The notes under the pieces were generated by a model that saw only the letters and a list, made by a program, of their open reading frames with translations, did not search any database and had not been told where the DNA came from. Made by a program: the position numbers and the translations under genes. Source: Owenia fusiformis (taxonomy: Eukaryota; Annelida; Polychaeta; Sabellida; Oweniidae). From it: DNA of 64,000 bases. The DNA lies in NCBI GenBank assembly GCA_903813345.2, contig CAIIXF020000001.1, positions 9,149,598 to 9,213,597 of the forward strand, written 5' to 3'. Positions 1-22,700 of this stretch are shown here, one piece after another. The stretch's first letter is position 1. The number at the start of each line of letters is the position of its first letter.

Positions 1-7515
<7,515 letters not shown>

Positions 7516-8060
7516 GGAAATAATGAGAATGTGAACAGAGTCAGCACAAGGCTTCATCTGATACAGAATGCAAATCCTTGTCTAGAGTTTAATAAACAAT
7601 ACTAATGGCGCATCAGATTAAGCCACCAAACTTCTGTTTTTGCAATCTGTTTTGGTTAGCACAAATTTAATATTATGACTTGAGATGGTATGGGATGGAA
7701 AAAGTCTGTAATTAAATGATGAGTTCTTAGTATGCAGTTGTTTTTCTGTAAATGGGACATTTAGTGGCAAAGTACATTCAACAGCTTGTTGATAGTTGTT
7801 ATTGATAGAAGTGAAGAGTAAACCTAAGTACCACCTTTGTTGGAATCAAATGTGAGCAGTTAATATTAATAATAAGACTTGTCATAGAAAAACAGGTCTT
7901 GTACCTGACCAGGTTTATATCCACCATTTATTAATAAATATTTTGCCGCAAAAGCATGCAACTTTAGGTCCATTCCAATGAAATTGTTCTTGTTAAGATT
8001 TGCAGCTGTAGTACGAAGTATTGAGTGTTTTGTATTTGTAAAATAAATTCTTCATCATAT
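7516..8060 (+). other. CAPZB 3' UTR with candidate poly(A) signals
   Basis: The sequence follows the CAPZB stop codon TAA at 7513-7515. AATAAA hexamers at 7591-7596, 7933-7938 and 8042-8047 are candidate poly(A) signals, and another lies at 8500-8505. Which one is used cannot be read from the sequence, so the right border is approximate. Confidence 0.55.
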
Positions 8061-11000
8061 ATGTACGTCAAGCAAAAATTTTGCAAACATTTTGTAAATT
8101 GTTTTTTGTACATTCCAGCTATTTCTATGACGGGACATAAAACAATGTTTTTGCTCCTAATTTAGGAGTTAAACAGATGAGACCACATTTATCCCATCAT
8201 ACCTTTGTTACCAGACTTTGCATTATTAACAAGTGAAAAAATGTAAGCCTTTGTTGAGTGAACATCTTTTAAATTTTTTGAGGTGGCTGATGAATCTTAT
8301 ATTGCATTCTAACGTTACAAACGATAACTTAAGTTCAAACTTAATTTGTTAACTCATAAAAAAATGCAATGAAATTTTGCATTTTTAGGAAAAGTTGTAT
8401 TGTGTAAACTAAAATTAATGATAAGGACTTCCACTATTTAGTATGTGTTAACATTCTTTTACTTTACTGTCACAACATAAACATAATAAGGTAACAACCA
8501 ATAAATATATTTATAGCAAAAATATACTAAATATTATGTATTTTTGTGATATGTGGAGTGTGTCTCCTTGGTTCAAGGATATTTCATGGATATTTATTAC
8601 TTTGAGGAATATCATTTTTATCTACAAGGTGATATCTGCATGGTATGAGAGAACGAAGCAAAAGAGTGCAGATATCAATTATATTCTGAAAAATCATATC
8701 ATGTTATTATCTTACACTTAGTGTACTATGTATAAAAAATCAACTAGTGGATTAATTGTCGCGATATCCTCCGCACATTGTTTTTAGTATATTATGGCCA
8801 TATCCTCTGGTTATTCATTTTGCCAATAGATATCAAATTTATTTTTCAATGTTACACATTTAGTACACTACATGTAAGTATAAAATAAAATGATATTAAT
8901 AGTATATGGATTTACGATATACCATATTCTCTCTAAAAAGCACACAAACTCAAAAATTAACGTGGAAAGGGAAATGTTGAGAGATTTCAGCTCCTACCAA
9001 AAACCTCAAGTTCTATACTACAGGAAAAGGAGTAAAATCTCATTTGGTTGTAAGTTCTAAGACTATTCATCACATGTGTACTCTTAGGGGATTTGCAGCC
9101 TTTAGAGAATACAGTACATGGATAATGAAGGAATAGGAGATTTCATAATACATGTATAAGGATTATTAGGCTCCTGGTCAAGACTGTTGTTATTGATAAG
9201 CTATTTACTGATATGAGGACACCAAGAAATGATCCATTGCTTTGAAGCAAAATTCAATGATGATGCCCGTTCTGGCATATATGGCTCACATCCGATGTAT
9301 AGCTGTGAGCACAAAGTGATATGTTTCATAATCGGTACTACATATTCCAAGAATATGTTTTGGGAGTTATCTTAACAGTTTTTACATGAAATTCACAATA
9401 AAATGTTAGGCCCACCAAATCCAACAAAACACTTTGTGAGCACTTTTAATTTTTTCTGTTCGTCTTAATAACCTACCCACCAAAGTTTGAATGAAGGCAA
9501 ATACGAGACCAACTCTAAACAATTTAAAAATAATTAAGAATAAACAATGTAATTTATGATTGGAAACATTTATTTGGATAATTCAGGTGTTACAAATATC
9601 CAGTCCTATTTCATATTTGCTACAATTGAAGCACAAACACCTGTTCTGAAACTTAACAAAAATACTATTTTTCATGAATCTGATTAACAATTGAAAAGTT
9701 ATCTAAGTTTTTATCGATACAATGTCAGGTGTTACCATGGCAAAAATTCAAGTTACCAATTTTACTCGTTACACAATGAGGCATCCACTATAAAGTGAAA
9801 ACCAATTCTAAAATACAGCCAATTTTTGTGCTTTATAGCTTTAACCCTGTTTTAAGAGAAAAATTTGAAAATACCAACCATTTTTATAGTTATCTTTTTA
9901 AACATATTAAATATCTTATGATACAGCAATATTATTCATATTGAATACATGCTTATAACGGAAGCACAATAAGAAACAAAGAATGAAGACACACAGTAAT
10001 AATAAATATCGCACTTGAAGAGAAAACATCCAACATGCCCATAATCAGGTCTAGATTTACTTACTAAGGGGTACCCTTGAGCATTTTAAATAATTCCTTC
10101 AAATAGTCTTCCTAAATTCATGATGACAAGAAATGGTGCCTTATTATCCAAGATGGCCGACCAAATGTTGATAAAGTTTTGAATTCGATACCACCTAACA
10201 ACTGTACAAAGTTTCTAATGAAAAGAAATATTGAACAGAAAAAATTAAATTGAATTGCTATCCATTCAATACCATTAACATGATGTATAAAGAACTGAAT
10301 TCAATCAGTGGTCTTTCTAGAATGGATATGACATGAAATATCAAAAATTCAAAGTGGCCATCAAAATGAATAAGTTCTGTAATTAGACACCACCTTTCAG
10401 TTGTGCAAATCTGAATCCCATAAGTTTTCAAAATGGCCATCTTGTAATTAACCAAACGTGCCCAAAAACAATCAGATATTGGCTGTAGGCTCCTCTTACA
10501 AGTGTGAAAATATCAAGTGAAACGAATGAACAAGATTTCTTGTGCTGACTGCCCACACATCAGCACAAGACAATGCCAATGTAGCATGTTTAAATGCAAT
10601 AAAAACATTGCAACTAAAAATAATGCACTCTTTGATCAATAAATATCAAACAGACAGGCCTTGATTTCATACTTTGAACTACTGTATCAATAAAGATATT
10701 TTCTGTCAATTTCTCTTCATTTACAGTCTACATGTAACGTTCAATGGAGTACACACTCTTATGTTGATATTTTCAAAATTATGCTTACTGTAGCTCAATT
10801 ATTGGGAATCCGTTTCAAAAATACACATTTTGTAATTCATCAGTGAAATAAAATCAGAACACTTTATGACACAGCATACTGCACATGTTTGTGGAGCATA
10901 TTGTCTAACACTGTTACACTACACATGTATTTCTTATAGTTTGTTACATGAGGGATGTCAAAATATATTGTATTTCAGACATTCAGACAAACAATATAGA

Positions 11001-12896
11001 CTATAATAACACATGATGTAGAAACTATGTCAAAGTTGTACATAACATGTCACATATCATGTGATACATAAGATGTAATATGTCACACATCATGTGATAC
11101 ATAAGATGTAATATGTCACATATCATGTGATACATAAGATGTCACAAGCATAACACATGTACATTTGAATAAATTACCACAAACACTTATTCAACAGTTT
11201 GTCACACATCTTGTCACATGACATGATGTGTGACATAACAAGATATGTGATGTGACATATGTGACAATAAATGATGTTGAACAGATGACAGTTTATGTCA
11301 CAGATATTGAATTATGATAAATATAAAATACTCTGTACATTTCTGCTATTCTATTTCATACAGCACTGAGTGTATATTTGTGCACTCCATTACATTATGT
11401 TCATTGTCATATGTTCTGTGTGTAAAGTTTACAGATTCATCATAAAGAAAAACTTGACAGATTTTATAAGATTCATCTTTACATGTTCATACCTGGCACA
11501 ATTTTTTTATTTTTCCTTCCTAGAAAATTTCAAATCTTGAGCGATATACAGCAAATAAAATACAAATCTTAATATAAACTATGAAATCATTAAAAGCTCT
11601 AATAAAGCATGTATCAAATTAACACAATGATCATATTTACTGATTTAAAAATTAATCAATACAAATAATTGATACATTGGAATTCAAAGCTACTGCAATA
11701 AAGGTTTGAATTTAAAACATTTCCACGCATCAATCTCTTTTCAAACGTCATGATTTAGAAATATCACAAATATTTTCGAGCATTCGGAATAAATGAGCTT
11801 ATTGAAAATAAAAAATAATTCAGAGCTCTAACTGATTCATCTACAACTAAAATTGCACAGATTTTAACTTCTTACAGAGTAAAAAATCTATTATTTCAAC
11901 TTAAAAGTAAAAACAATAAAATATGGCATAATAATGTGTGAACATTCACATTCCTCCCACATATTGTGGTCCATCAGTTTCAGTTCAATTTCAACATATA
12001 CAGTACAGTCATAGAATCATATAGGGATCTAAGCTTTTAATTTACACATATTAAATACGCAAACAATATTTTGTACATCTTAAAATCTAAGCATATTTGT
12101 ACACTGTAATAATATTGACAGAATATCTACATTTATCTGTCGAACTACACTTCATAGTCATACCCCTTACTTTTTTATTTATACATAGTCGGCATTCAAC
12201 TTTAATCTCCAGTTTTAGTCTTTTCGTGAAATACATGATTTATCTGTGCAACATATACACAATCATAATGTGTAATCTTGATAAACTACTCGTTAAGGCT
12301 GTCGCTGAATCAGAATGGATTTCAAAACTTGCTCTTAGAAACTAGAACTTTGGAAATCAAATTTTTGTGAAACGAGACAACAATGTGAATTGATTGTACA
12401 TTGTTGTAGAGTTCTATAATATATAGTAAATCCTGATTTTTAACCTTGTATTTGTTTTCGTCAGTTTTTTATGACACATCTGTTAGGAAATTCCACTCTG
12501 AAGGTAAGATTGGATGGATCGGAATATTTTCCGAATCAGCCTTACTACTAGCTTTATTCGACCAAAGATTTGGGAGAATTTCTGGATAATTAATTTACAT
12601 GGCTCAGTTTATCATGTACTCAATCATTACACTGTGAATGCCTTTGCAAACATGTGCTTTATACAAACCTCCTATGATGTGCACTTAAAACATCCAAAGC
12701 AATCACTTCTATATCCTACAAGCCACATCAGTTTTAAACAACACGTTTTAATCTAAAAATAGTTAAGTTGATCAGTAATTTACACTTTATGCTAAATATT
12801 CAGTTTTACTTTTCTCATACATAAATCCAGTTTTTCACTCTGGAAAATCACAGTTCTGAATATTTTTTTCTATTTATGTTGAAATTCATTTTGTAT
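8061..12896. other. Convergent CAPZB/KIF13 region, no gene seen
   Basis: CAPZB and KIF13 both end toward this stretch. It is AT-rich and no reading frame shows family similarity or splice support. Part of the right side is KIF13 3' UTR: reverse-strand AATAAA words occur at 12553-12558 and 12174-12179, but the real end cannot be placed. Around 10020-10560 there is a degenerate repeat with words such as CAAGATGGCCGACC and CCCAAAAACAATCAGAT. These resemble the satellite at 58.7-59.7 kb, so it may be an old related element. Confidence 0.5.
11048..11143. repeat. 33-bp tandem repeat with internal palindromes, three copies
   Basis: Copies start at 11048, 11081 and 11114. Each contains the palindromic core ATCATGTGAT followed by ACATAAGATGT. 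More words of the type TGTCACA and TGTGACA continue irregularly to about 11275 in both orientations, so the RNA could fold strongly. Confidence 0.7.
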
Positions 12897-13791
12897 TTAA
12901 TTTTTCTTCATACTACTGGTGCGTCGTACAGAACTTGACGTTGGTTTCATAAATGACGACCCGGGACTAAAACTGGCCCGTTTTTCTGCTTTAGTTTTAG
13001 CACCTTCAATATTGGCCAAATTTCCCAAACTGCGACGCAATGAGGGTGGCATAGAACCAGTCTTTGCTGGACTCGCACGTCGCTTCTTATCCATGATGAG
13101 CTTATCATGTCGCACAAATGTACCATGACGTGACCTGGCTTTGAAGTAACGACGACCTTTCACTGAACCATCATTCTTGCCTGAAATATAATGGATACTC
13201 ATTTTATTCTGTCATGTTGAACAGTTGTTCATTATACAATACATAGTGTACATATTTATTTACAGAAATAGAAAACTTATTGAAAATGATTGAAAATTAT
13301 TTCATGTCATGGGATACAAAAGCCATATTACAGTGCAACTTTATTGCAATCCAAGCTTTGATGTCCAAGTCATCATTTTCAATATTTCAGAGATTAAAAG
13401 TGTTGTTAATATTTCAGAATTAAAGTCATTAGAGAAACACATGGCCATCAAATTCGCTAATCCCAGAGAAGCACTACACATCACTCTTCCTGAAACTGAG
13501 GAAAGATTGTGGTAAAGCTATAGAAAATAGGAGATCTACACACAGGTGTGATTCCTCAACATATAACTGTTAACTTACCCTCAGGTTGGTCCAGCTCAAC
13601 CCCTACCCAGGGGCCACTTGCGAAGTCTGTCTCCCCCACATATCTCACAGTGCCACTTTTAGATGGTCCTGTGGATGATAGGACGGTGACTGGCTCCCCA
13701 ACAACAATCCATGATGGCACAGGGGATTCATGGAGACGATTCAGGTCAGCTCTGCTACCAAATGAACACATTGACATGCTGTCATCATTAT
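12897..13791 (-). CDS. KIF13B: KIF13 exons: C-terminal CAP-Gly domain and basic tail
   Basis: Exons 13791-13579 and 13180-12897 encode visible residues 1768-1932. [34 protein letters not shown] and [19 protein letters not shown] include the CAP-Gly signature GKNDG. That signature binds EEHY/F tails of tubulin and EB-type proteins. The Gly codon is split G|GC across the intron. The basic Ser-rich tail ([12 protein letters not shown]) ends at the stop codon. This domain separates KIF13B/Khc-73 from KIF13A. Confidence 0.95.
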
Positions 13792-16700
13792 CTGCAAGAA
13801 AAACAATTATATGAGGCCTAATATTAAGTATGATAGAAACATCCTCTTGAAATTGTAAATAACACTTGCTACTTCTAAATGGCAGACCAAAATGCAATGA
13901 TGTAATGGTTAAGTCAGCTATTTCCGTCTCACATTGTGCAACATAGATTAATTGATTTCGGTGTGTAAAGATTTCAATAATTTTATCATGATAATGAATT
14001 CCATATTTTAACTTGTAAATGTAAGATGGTTTGTTAAGTAATTTACCTGAATGGTCATCAGATCTATCTGACACAAGACTCTCTTCACTTTTCTGACTGC
14101 CAAGGGCTTGATTATCATTGATGATATCCAGCATCGCATCAGGAGTGCTCATAGGACGCATTGGGAATGCTTTCATAGGCCCCCCTGCCTTATGCTCACC
14201 CTTTTTCACACGGAACACTGGCTTGTTCAAGTCTAAACTTGGGGAATGTCTCATTTGAACCTGGGGTAATGGGTTACTAGTGTTCTTGTTAGGAGTTGAA
14301 TCATCAGATATATCTTTGTGTTCAGGGGCATTATTGTTTGTGAGACCAACAGATGTATTGACGGTTTTGTCATTTTCTATAATATCATCTAAAGTTTGTT
14401 CAATGATGCGTACATTTGTTGAATGGACCTCTAAGTCATCATCTGTGAAATTGGGATTAATGATAACATTGCTATTGTCTGTTTCAATATTAACTTCTGG
14501 TACATCATTTTCTACCTTATTTGGAACACCCTCACTATGAATATTCTCCTCCTCATTTTGTACATTTTCCTCATTTTGCACATTTTCTGTGACAGAAAAA
14601 CTGCTCTTTTCATTATCTACATGATTTACAATTGAATCAATAGGTTCATTGATGTCTTCAGTTTTCACTTCTTCATGAATATGTTCAGTGTCAGTGTTTG
14701 CACCTTTATCTTCTATGGTGTCATAAGCATTAGTATCATCCATACCCTCCTTTTTGAGATTTGACTGCAATGGTTCCTCCTCACCTTGATCTTCACACAC
14801 TTCAGATGTTTCAAGGTTATGTAACACTTCAGATGTGTTCTTGCTGTTTGATGCTTCATCTGCCTCAAACCCATCTCCACCATCATTTGATGTATCACTT
14901 GTGCTCATGTGATCAATTGATTTAAGCTGAAAATTATCACTTCTAGGTGATGTCACTGGTGAAGAAAATGACTTTTTATCCTTGGCTACAAGTCCCTCAA
15001 GGAAATTCTTGATTTCTAAATCCTTTGGATTGGATTTCTGCCTCTCTAAGGGCGATAAAGGCTTTACAGACTGGATTTTTGTGTCAGCATCAAGTAAGTT
15101 ATCCAACTCATTGCTGTACACATCATTCATGTCCTTCCCAGTCATGTTCTTATTGTTCAATGCAGCAACATTATATGCTTCAATTTGTTGGGGCTTGACA
15201 ATCTGCGCTGCCTTTCCAGCAATTGTGAACTCACTCCCAGCAGGGATAGCCTTGCTAGGAGAGTTCAGATCACTACTATCTCCATCTAGTGAGCGTTTCT
15301 TTTCCTCTACAGGAGCATCCTCTTGCTCCAGGCTATAGCTCCTAGCACTGAGAGAGTCCTCAGACGAAAGGGTTAAAGTCGAAACTGCTTGGGAGCCATA
15401 TCCACTAGAGGTCATACTGGGGGTGAAACTCTTCACTTGTGCATCATTTAAACTCTCTGACGTTCCTGATGGTGTAATCCCATCATTGTGAATCTTCTGG
15501 GGACCGCTCATCTTTTGCTGCTCATTTTGCGACTGGTAGGACTCAAACTCCTGGAAGTCATCCGAATCTATGGAATCCTTCATAGGAGAGGTAGGGAGGG
15601 ACTTGATGTAGTCATCATCAGACTGCAACAGCAAAGACATCAGTTTAGAATAACAAGAGAACCAGTGAAATAAAACATATAGCTGGGAATCAATATCTTT
15701 GGAACAACCTTTACACTTTCTTCATCACATTTAACATTAAACATTCCTGACATAGCAATGAAATTGGTATTCCAAAAAGGGATGCTGGTTTGTTTTGTTC
15801 ATTTTTCATATGTATACATTTTTAACATTAAAAATAAAGCAAGCAGTCATGAAAGGTATTGAAAATCAAACAAATATGTATGAACAAATGTTCCAAAGAC
15901 ATACTAGTATAGAAAATGTTGTGCAGTCAATCAAATTGATTAAGAAAAGAATACCTCATCATGTAAAAGCAGAGGTTTAGCCTCAGTGGGTAGCTTATGT
16001 TGACTCTCCTCCATTAAGGTCCTCATGGGCTTCACAAGCTTGGCAGGTTGGGGGCTGACAATAGCCTTGGGAGAACCTGCAATCAGAACACACCATTAAA
16101 CATTGTCTGTACACCCTCATTGGAACATGTGTGTGTAACAAAATATACAGGCTTTCAGGTGTATGTGGCATTGGGAATTTCTTAAGTTGCATTGTTCAGT
16201 TAACAAATCATAACTGATACCAGTTGTAAGTTAAATACATGTGAAGTTGAGTATCACATTTATTGTTGTCAAGCTGGGATTTTATGAGTAAAACATTAAT
16301 AATTGAATAGATGTATAAATCAGCAGAGAGACATTGATGGTTTAAAGATACAAGTACAGCATACATGTGAAGATGTGACAATGACCCCAATTGACAGCAC
16401 TGGTCTAATATCACACTCATAAGACATATCACACCTATTATACATTATCACACCAATAAACTAGTACAGTACAGTATGTGTGTACCAAATAGAAGAAAGT
16501 AGAGAAAGAAAAACAAAGTATAAATGGAGTACGAAAATACAGATTTTAAATTTAAATAATGAAGACAATATTGTTTAGAAAAGATGAAAGAAAATTGTAA
16601 ATTCAGATATTACATCTATTTATTTACAAAGAATGAAAGTTATATTGAAAAGAAGCGTTAAACAAAGTAAAATTACGAAAAAGTTGAGAAAATGATATCC

Positions 16701-19700
16701 TGTAACCTAGAGGATAGAGGAATAGAGAAATGGAGTTGAAAGTTAGCTACAAATTTACAGAAATACGTTCCAGTTCCCCATTGTAGCTAGTCTAACATCA
16801 ATAGCAAATCTGTCTAATACATTAGTTTTACATCGACATTATACATAAAGAGCCATATACCTGCTTATTGTACATGTATGTGAAACACACAACACAGAAC
16901 TTCTTGGGATTTTTTCAAGAGTTTGTGAATGAACACAAAAGTTTCAGATTCATGCCCTATGGTAGGTTTTCAGTAGAAGTGAATGAGCATTCTACCATGA
17001 ATAGAACCAAATATGGGCAAAAGGAAGAGCGATTTACAAAAGTGAAAAATCTAACCAGTGCTTGCGACTTATCATCAAATAGCTTAACGTGGAAACCAAA
17101 ACCCACAATAACTCCAAAATACATGTTAAGATATATGGGATACATATCCATAAGAGTGACAGTACATGTAGATAATACATGGGCACGTAGTAGGTAAAGA
17201 CAGAATAATTACTTCTAATTAAAAATGCAAATATTTTCCCGATTCCCAGAAATATTCCTTAGAATATACATCCGAAAACATCAACATTTACACCACTGTG
17301 TCCACACCAAACAGTACCTGTGACCACCAACATGTAACAGACTGAAATGCCAAAGTCAAATATTTTCAAATCAGGGCTCAATCTTCCATGAGGCTAATTC
17401 CATTGGAAATAAATTGTGATAAAATGCCGCCATGCTTTATCACTACTTGAAACAGAAGTGGTGAGCCTAACTCTCTGTGATACTTAATCACAACTTGTTC
17501 CATGCATGGGTACCTACAAATATCAAATGTGACTTACTGAAACAAACATCGTGGCTTCTGAAACATCACAAACAATGGGTTCCATTTTATGTGCAGGCCA
17601 AAAGCTTAAATTGAAAAAATCATGCACTCCAATACATGCCAACATGCATCCATGCTAAGACCAAAGATGAATAAAAAGCTAGAGCTAACAAAGAATCTAG
17701 CACTAACGAAGACTAACAACCACTAATGCTAACATACTTTTAGAAGTGCTGGTACTAGATCTCAGGTTCAGGAAATTGGGCCGAGCTGAAATTTAAGTAT
17801 TTTTGTTCAAAATTAACTATTTTATTTCAAAGTAAGTATTTTAGTCCAATTAGGAAACCCAAAATTAATGCATCTAAATTGCTATACAGTCTTAAGAAGA
17901 ATAGGTGATAAGCCCAACTGGTTAAAGCTCTGAACAGGTTTTAGTATATCCTTTCACCTTAATTCTAGCACTCTTGAGACTGTATGTACAGTGTTAAGTC
18001 GCTTTTGTTGGATGTATATCAAATAGTGCAGGTAAAATTGCATACACTACTTAATGAAGAAATATATGACTGTTATTATAATAGATATAGAGTGGATGGT
18101 AGTGAAAGAAGTTCTTGTATTGAAATGTGCAAGTGACAGGATCTTAAGTCAGCCATCAACTGGCAAGCAAAGGATATGTGATGCAAAATACATTGACAAA
18201 TATATATAGTTTCCTGTAACAGTTCCAAATCCACCCATGCTGATGACAGAATATATAAAGCTTGTTAAATACACCCATAGCTTTAATTATTAAAAGAAGA
18301 ATTACAGAATTAAGCAGCTCTCATGGCGATCATCGCAAACCAAGTAAATCAGTTTGCTCAAAATAATGGTGAAGCTATGCACGAATGACTGAGCAATGTT
18401 TTTGAAGGCAAAACTTGAAATTGTCAAGATTTTTGATATCAACAAGGGAGACTGAGAACATGCAATGATATAGGGGATATATTTTAGTCACTAAGAGACA
18501 GTTACTGTGTCATCAGGCTGTTAATGATAACAAGATGCAGTAACATACCCATTTCCCATAATTCCTCACAAAGGGGTAACTCATGACTTAATATGATTGG
18601 TTGAAAACCGAAAGGGCAAGACCTCCTCTATCAAAGCAGCATCATAATTTTTGACAGTTATCCAAGATGGCCTACCTAGTCCAAAGTTGCTATTCTTGTT
18701 GAAGTTTGGTTCCTTGGAGTCACTCATGCGCCTGAATGCATTGAACGGGTCGGCCAGGTGACGAGGGAGGGATGCGTAGCCATCCATGTCAGACATCGAC
18801 AGATTTGAGACACTGTCACTTTGGTGCATCTAATCAAGAAATATTCAAAAATTCATTAGGATAATGTTTTATTATATGTACATGTATTGTTCACAGTGAG
18901 GTAAGATATAAATTGTAAAAATTGCATTAACATGCATTGTTAAAAAGGCATTAACATGCAAAATGTCACCACCTACCATTTATTACAGATGGTGTAAGAA
19001 CGTGTCACAGGCAAGAACACCAATCGCTGTCCACAAAAAAGTTGGGACACTATAACAATATCTTCTCACTTCTAGTGGTGACATAATAATTATAATATAT
19101 TTGATTCTTTCAAGATGGCAAAATAATTCTTTTTCATCAGAACTTACAATATATATATACCGCAGACAAAACCTGCATTACATTGTACCTTAAACCTATA
19201 TGTTAAAAGTCTTACCAAATCATCTGTTCTATTACTAGGAGAGTCCAATCTCATCGCCTGCAATTAAACATTTGGTGACTCATGAATGAGTAAAACATAT
19301 TATAGATGTAATTGTAGCATTTACGCATACGCAGCAGTTTACTGAAACATTTTTTTCAAATTCCAGTCAAAACTGAAATCCTATATTTATCAAATTTTCA
19401 CATTTTACAACGGAACATAACAAAGTGTTAGATTTTAGAATGACTACTTGTGTAAGATCATCTACTCTTAAGCAGCTTAAAGAGCATCTTTATCTTTGAT
19501 GATCTTTCACAAGAACATTTCTTATACAAAAGGTTTTTCTCATGTGACCTTATGAAACCATATTTTATGCACTTCAACATAGTATTTAGGCATATTTTAT
19601 GACATGTTGCGAATGATTTTGTAAGTTCCTAATTGATTTATGACAAAGATATCATTGAATTGGTCATATTGACTTCAGTAAATAATAGATCTGCAGAATT

Positions 19701-22700
19701 ATCTGAAGTTAAGAAACAAAACCAAGAAGTGTTTCAATTTTATATACATTGTTTATATTAATTGAGATAAATTAATTCAGATAAATCATAAAGAGGATTA
19801 ACATTTCATCTTTAACATGATTATAATTAAGTTATAAAAACTATACTATTTTTACTATAATATAATAATAGTGTTAATAATAGTAACACATATAAACAAT
19901 TTAATATCTTAAGAATTGTTCATTAAAGATGCAATCAGTCTGTATTCAAATATTTATTTATTTATTTTTATTTAGACATATGCTTTTAGAACAGCAGCAC
20001 CCTAGCAGTCATTTTCAATCACAAAATACCATGCAAAACAAGAAACAAGAAATGATGAATTAAATAAATTGTTGTTATTAAATTAAACTTATTGCATCTT
20101 TAATCTAAGTGATTATGTGACTCATTTTCTATTTGTTAGAAAGAATGAGAAAATGTTTTATTGAACTAGGAAAAGGGTTTGGTTCAGCTGTGAAATATTT
20201 ACCATGTAGAGTTGAAAGAGATCCCACTGAGAATGACAAACAACATATTTTTACAAATTAAGTATCTGATAAAATTTTGCTCCATCCATATTTCAAAACA
20301 AAACTACATCCATCCATAGCTACATAATATAACAAAAATTGAACTCAAAAAAAATTAGAACATACAAAATTTTGATGCCAATACAATAATAAAGAATTGG
20401 AATGAGATGTCAGAAAGTATCTTTATGCCAATTAATATTCACTTTATGGAAGTGTTGGAGCAAGAATATTTTTAGTTAAAGTTTGTGGCACATCAGTGAT
20501 TTGTGATGCTAACAGATTTTGGTATGATGCATTAACAAATTGAATGTTTGGGATGTTAACATTTTCAAAGTTGGAAATTTTGACCTGTTGAGCAATTGGA
20601 ATTTGACATTTACCTGTTGAAAGTTTGGAACGCTGGTAGCACGTCTGATTGGTTTACCAGATGATGCAAGGAATTCTTTAATGGCAACCTCCTGAAAAAC
20701 ATTAACAAATAAATGATGCATTATCTTTTTTTACTTTTAGTTTAGTTTTACTTTGTTGTGTTCATGTTTTATTTATTTATCGTACCAGAAGTGCACTTGA
20801 CGAAAAGAGCATGCACTAATAAAATTCCTGTGAACGATGTCTTAACAGCAACTTTTAAGGCTAATGACCCACTCCCTAACTGTGCAAATACAGTTCCAAT
20901 ATTGATCTTTTGAAATGCTCCCTAATGCAAGTGGAAATACTCCAATCTACATTAAATCTACATAAAAAACAATTACAGGGCTATATCTGAAACATTCTAA
21001 AAACAGTCTACCAAACAACGTAAGGTTTATTCAAGGATATTTTAAATGGTAAACATGTTAATATATTTCGATTGTACCTGTTGTGTCTTATATTGTTTTA
21101 TCAATACAGAGAGACTGTATGGTATATATCTATCACTTCAAACATACATTTACATCTATTTGCCAGAATAGAGAATATGTACCTAAAACATGCTTAGATT
21201 TTTTGCGAAAGTACATACAAGCAAAACATAAAACATTTTAGAGGATGTTTTCTATGAGACTCAATATGATGCGCAATGAAGTTCTTTCCAGGTCAGTGTA
21301 ACTGTAAACATCATGTGCAATTAAGTGTTATATTATTGCGAGCAAACAGGTTTACCAGATGTATTAAAACAGCCATGAGTCTACATATCAAGAGTAAAGT
21401 TAGTCTACTGGGAGGAATTGCATTTTCTGTGGCAGCCTACATTTTGCTACACTATACAGGGATATGGATTTATATAATAGCAGTCCCCTTAGGTGAGTTT
21501 TCTATTCTGCTTGCACTAGGATTTATATTAGTATATTATTACTGCTACCATTTTGTTACTGTAAGTTTAAAAAGATGAAAAGTTTGAAACATGTACTGTA
21601 TATCAGTATTACGACAACTCTCTCTTTATATGGTCATTTCTTCTGACATCATTGTTGACCCATAATTGACCAAGGTTGAAAAGTACATAATATTATAAAG
21701 CACATCACTCTATGGTAGTGGTAAAGACAAACCACAACGACTAAAGTTGACTTTCCGACCAGCTTAGCAGTAATAAAGCGAAGCTGAGTGCATACACATA
21801 GCCATTTCTCTTCATTAATTACATATTGATTAGTTGAGAACTAAACTCAGGGTAATAAATATTTATTGTCCAAAAGGATGCATGGATGCTGAATATATTC
21901 TCAACAAACTAAAGAATGAAGGGTGGATGACTATATGTATGATCATATGACTAGAGATTGTTCAACCTCTTCTAATTTTGCAGGAATATGTGGTATTATG
22001 TGCTTGGATATCCTTCGCTTGGAAGTTTCAAAGAGTCATACACTGGGTTCACTTCTTTCCTTGTATATCATACAGGGAATCATCGCAACACTAAGCCGAT
22101 GGTGCTACTCATCCTTCATCAACACTGACCCTAGGAAGGCCCAAGATAAGCTACTAATGAAGCTGATTAGAGCCAACCAGAATACAAAGTATGGAATTGA
22201 CCACAACTTCTCAGCAATCAAAACACCAGAAGATTTTATTGCTAATCATCCAGTTACCAGCTATGACCATTATGAACCATACTTCAACAGAGTGATTGAA
22301 GGCGAGGATAATGTGATAGTGGCCAATTCTAAAACTGACTACATCATTCTTACATCTGGAACAACTGGGAACAACAAGAAGTATCCAGTCTCATACTCTG
22401 GTGCCCATAAAATTGGACTAAATGAGATGTTCAAGACAGTGGCAGCAGTAATTCACACATCCTATAAAACATATTCTGCTCTGTATACATTTAAGCTGTT
22501 GAAGTCATTGGATATTTATATCATTCAGGACCCTATACTGACAGAAAGGGGAATTCCAATGGGGGGAATAATGGGAAGATTGAAGAAATTTCCCCCTGGT
22601 TCGGCAGCACCTAGTGTTATACTGAACGTATCCACCCAAAATGAGGCTTTGTATTTGTATGCCTTATATGGTCTGAAAGAAGAAAAGCTTAGACTTCTTC

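Noticed and set aside
13548-15338. Several + strand frames (13548-13814, 14280-14540, 14982-15338)
   Set aside because: They are shadows of the large KIF13 coding exon on the other strand.
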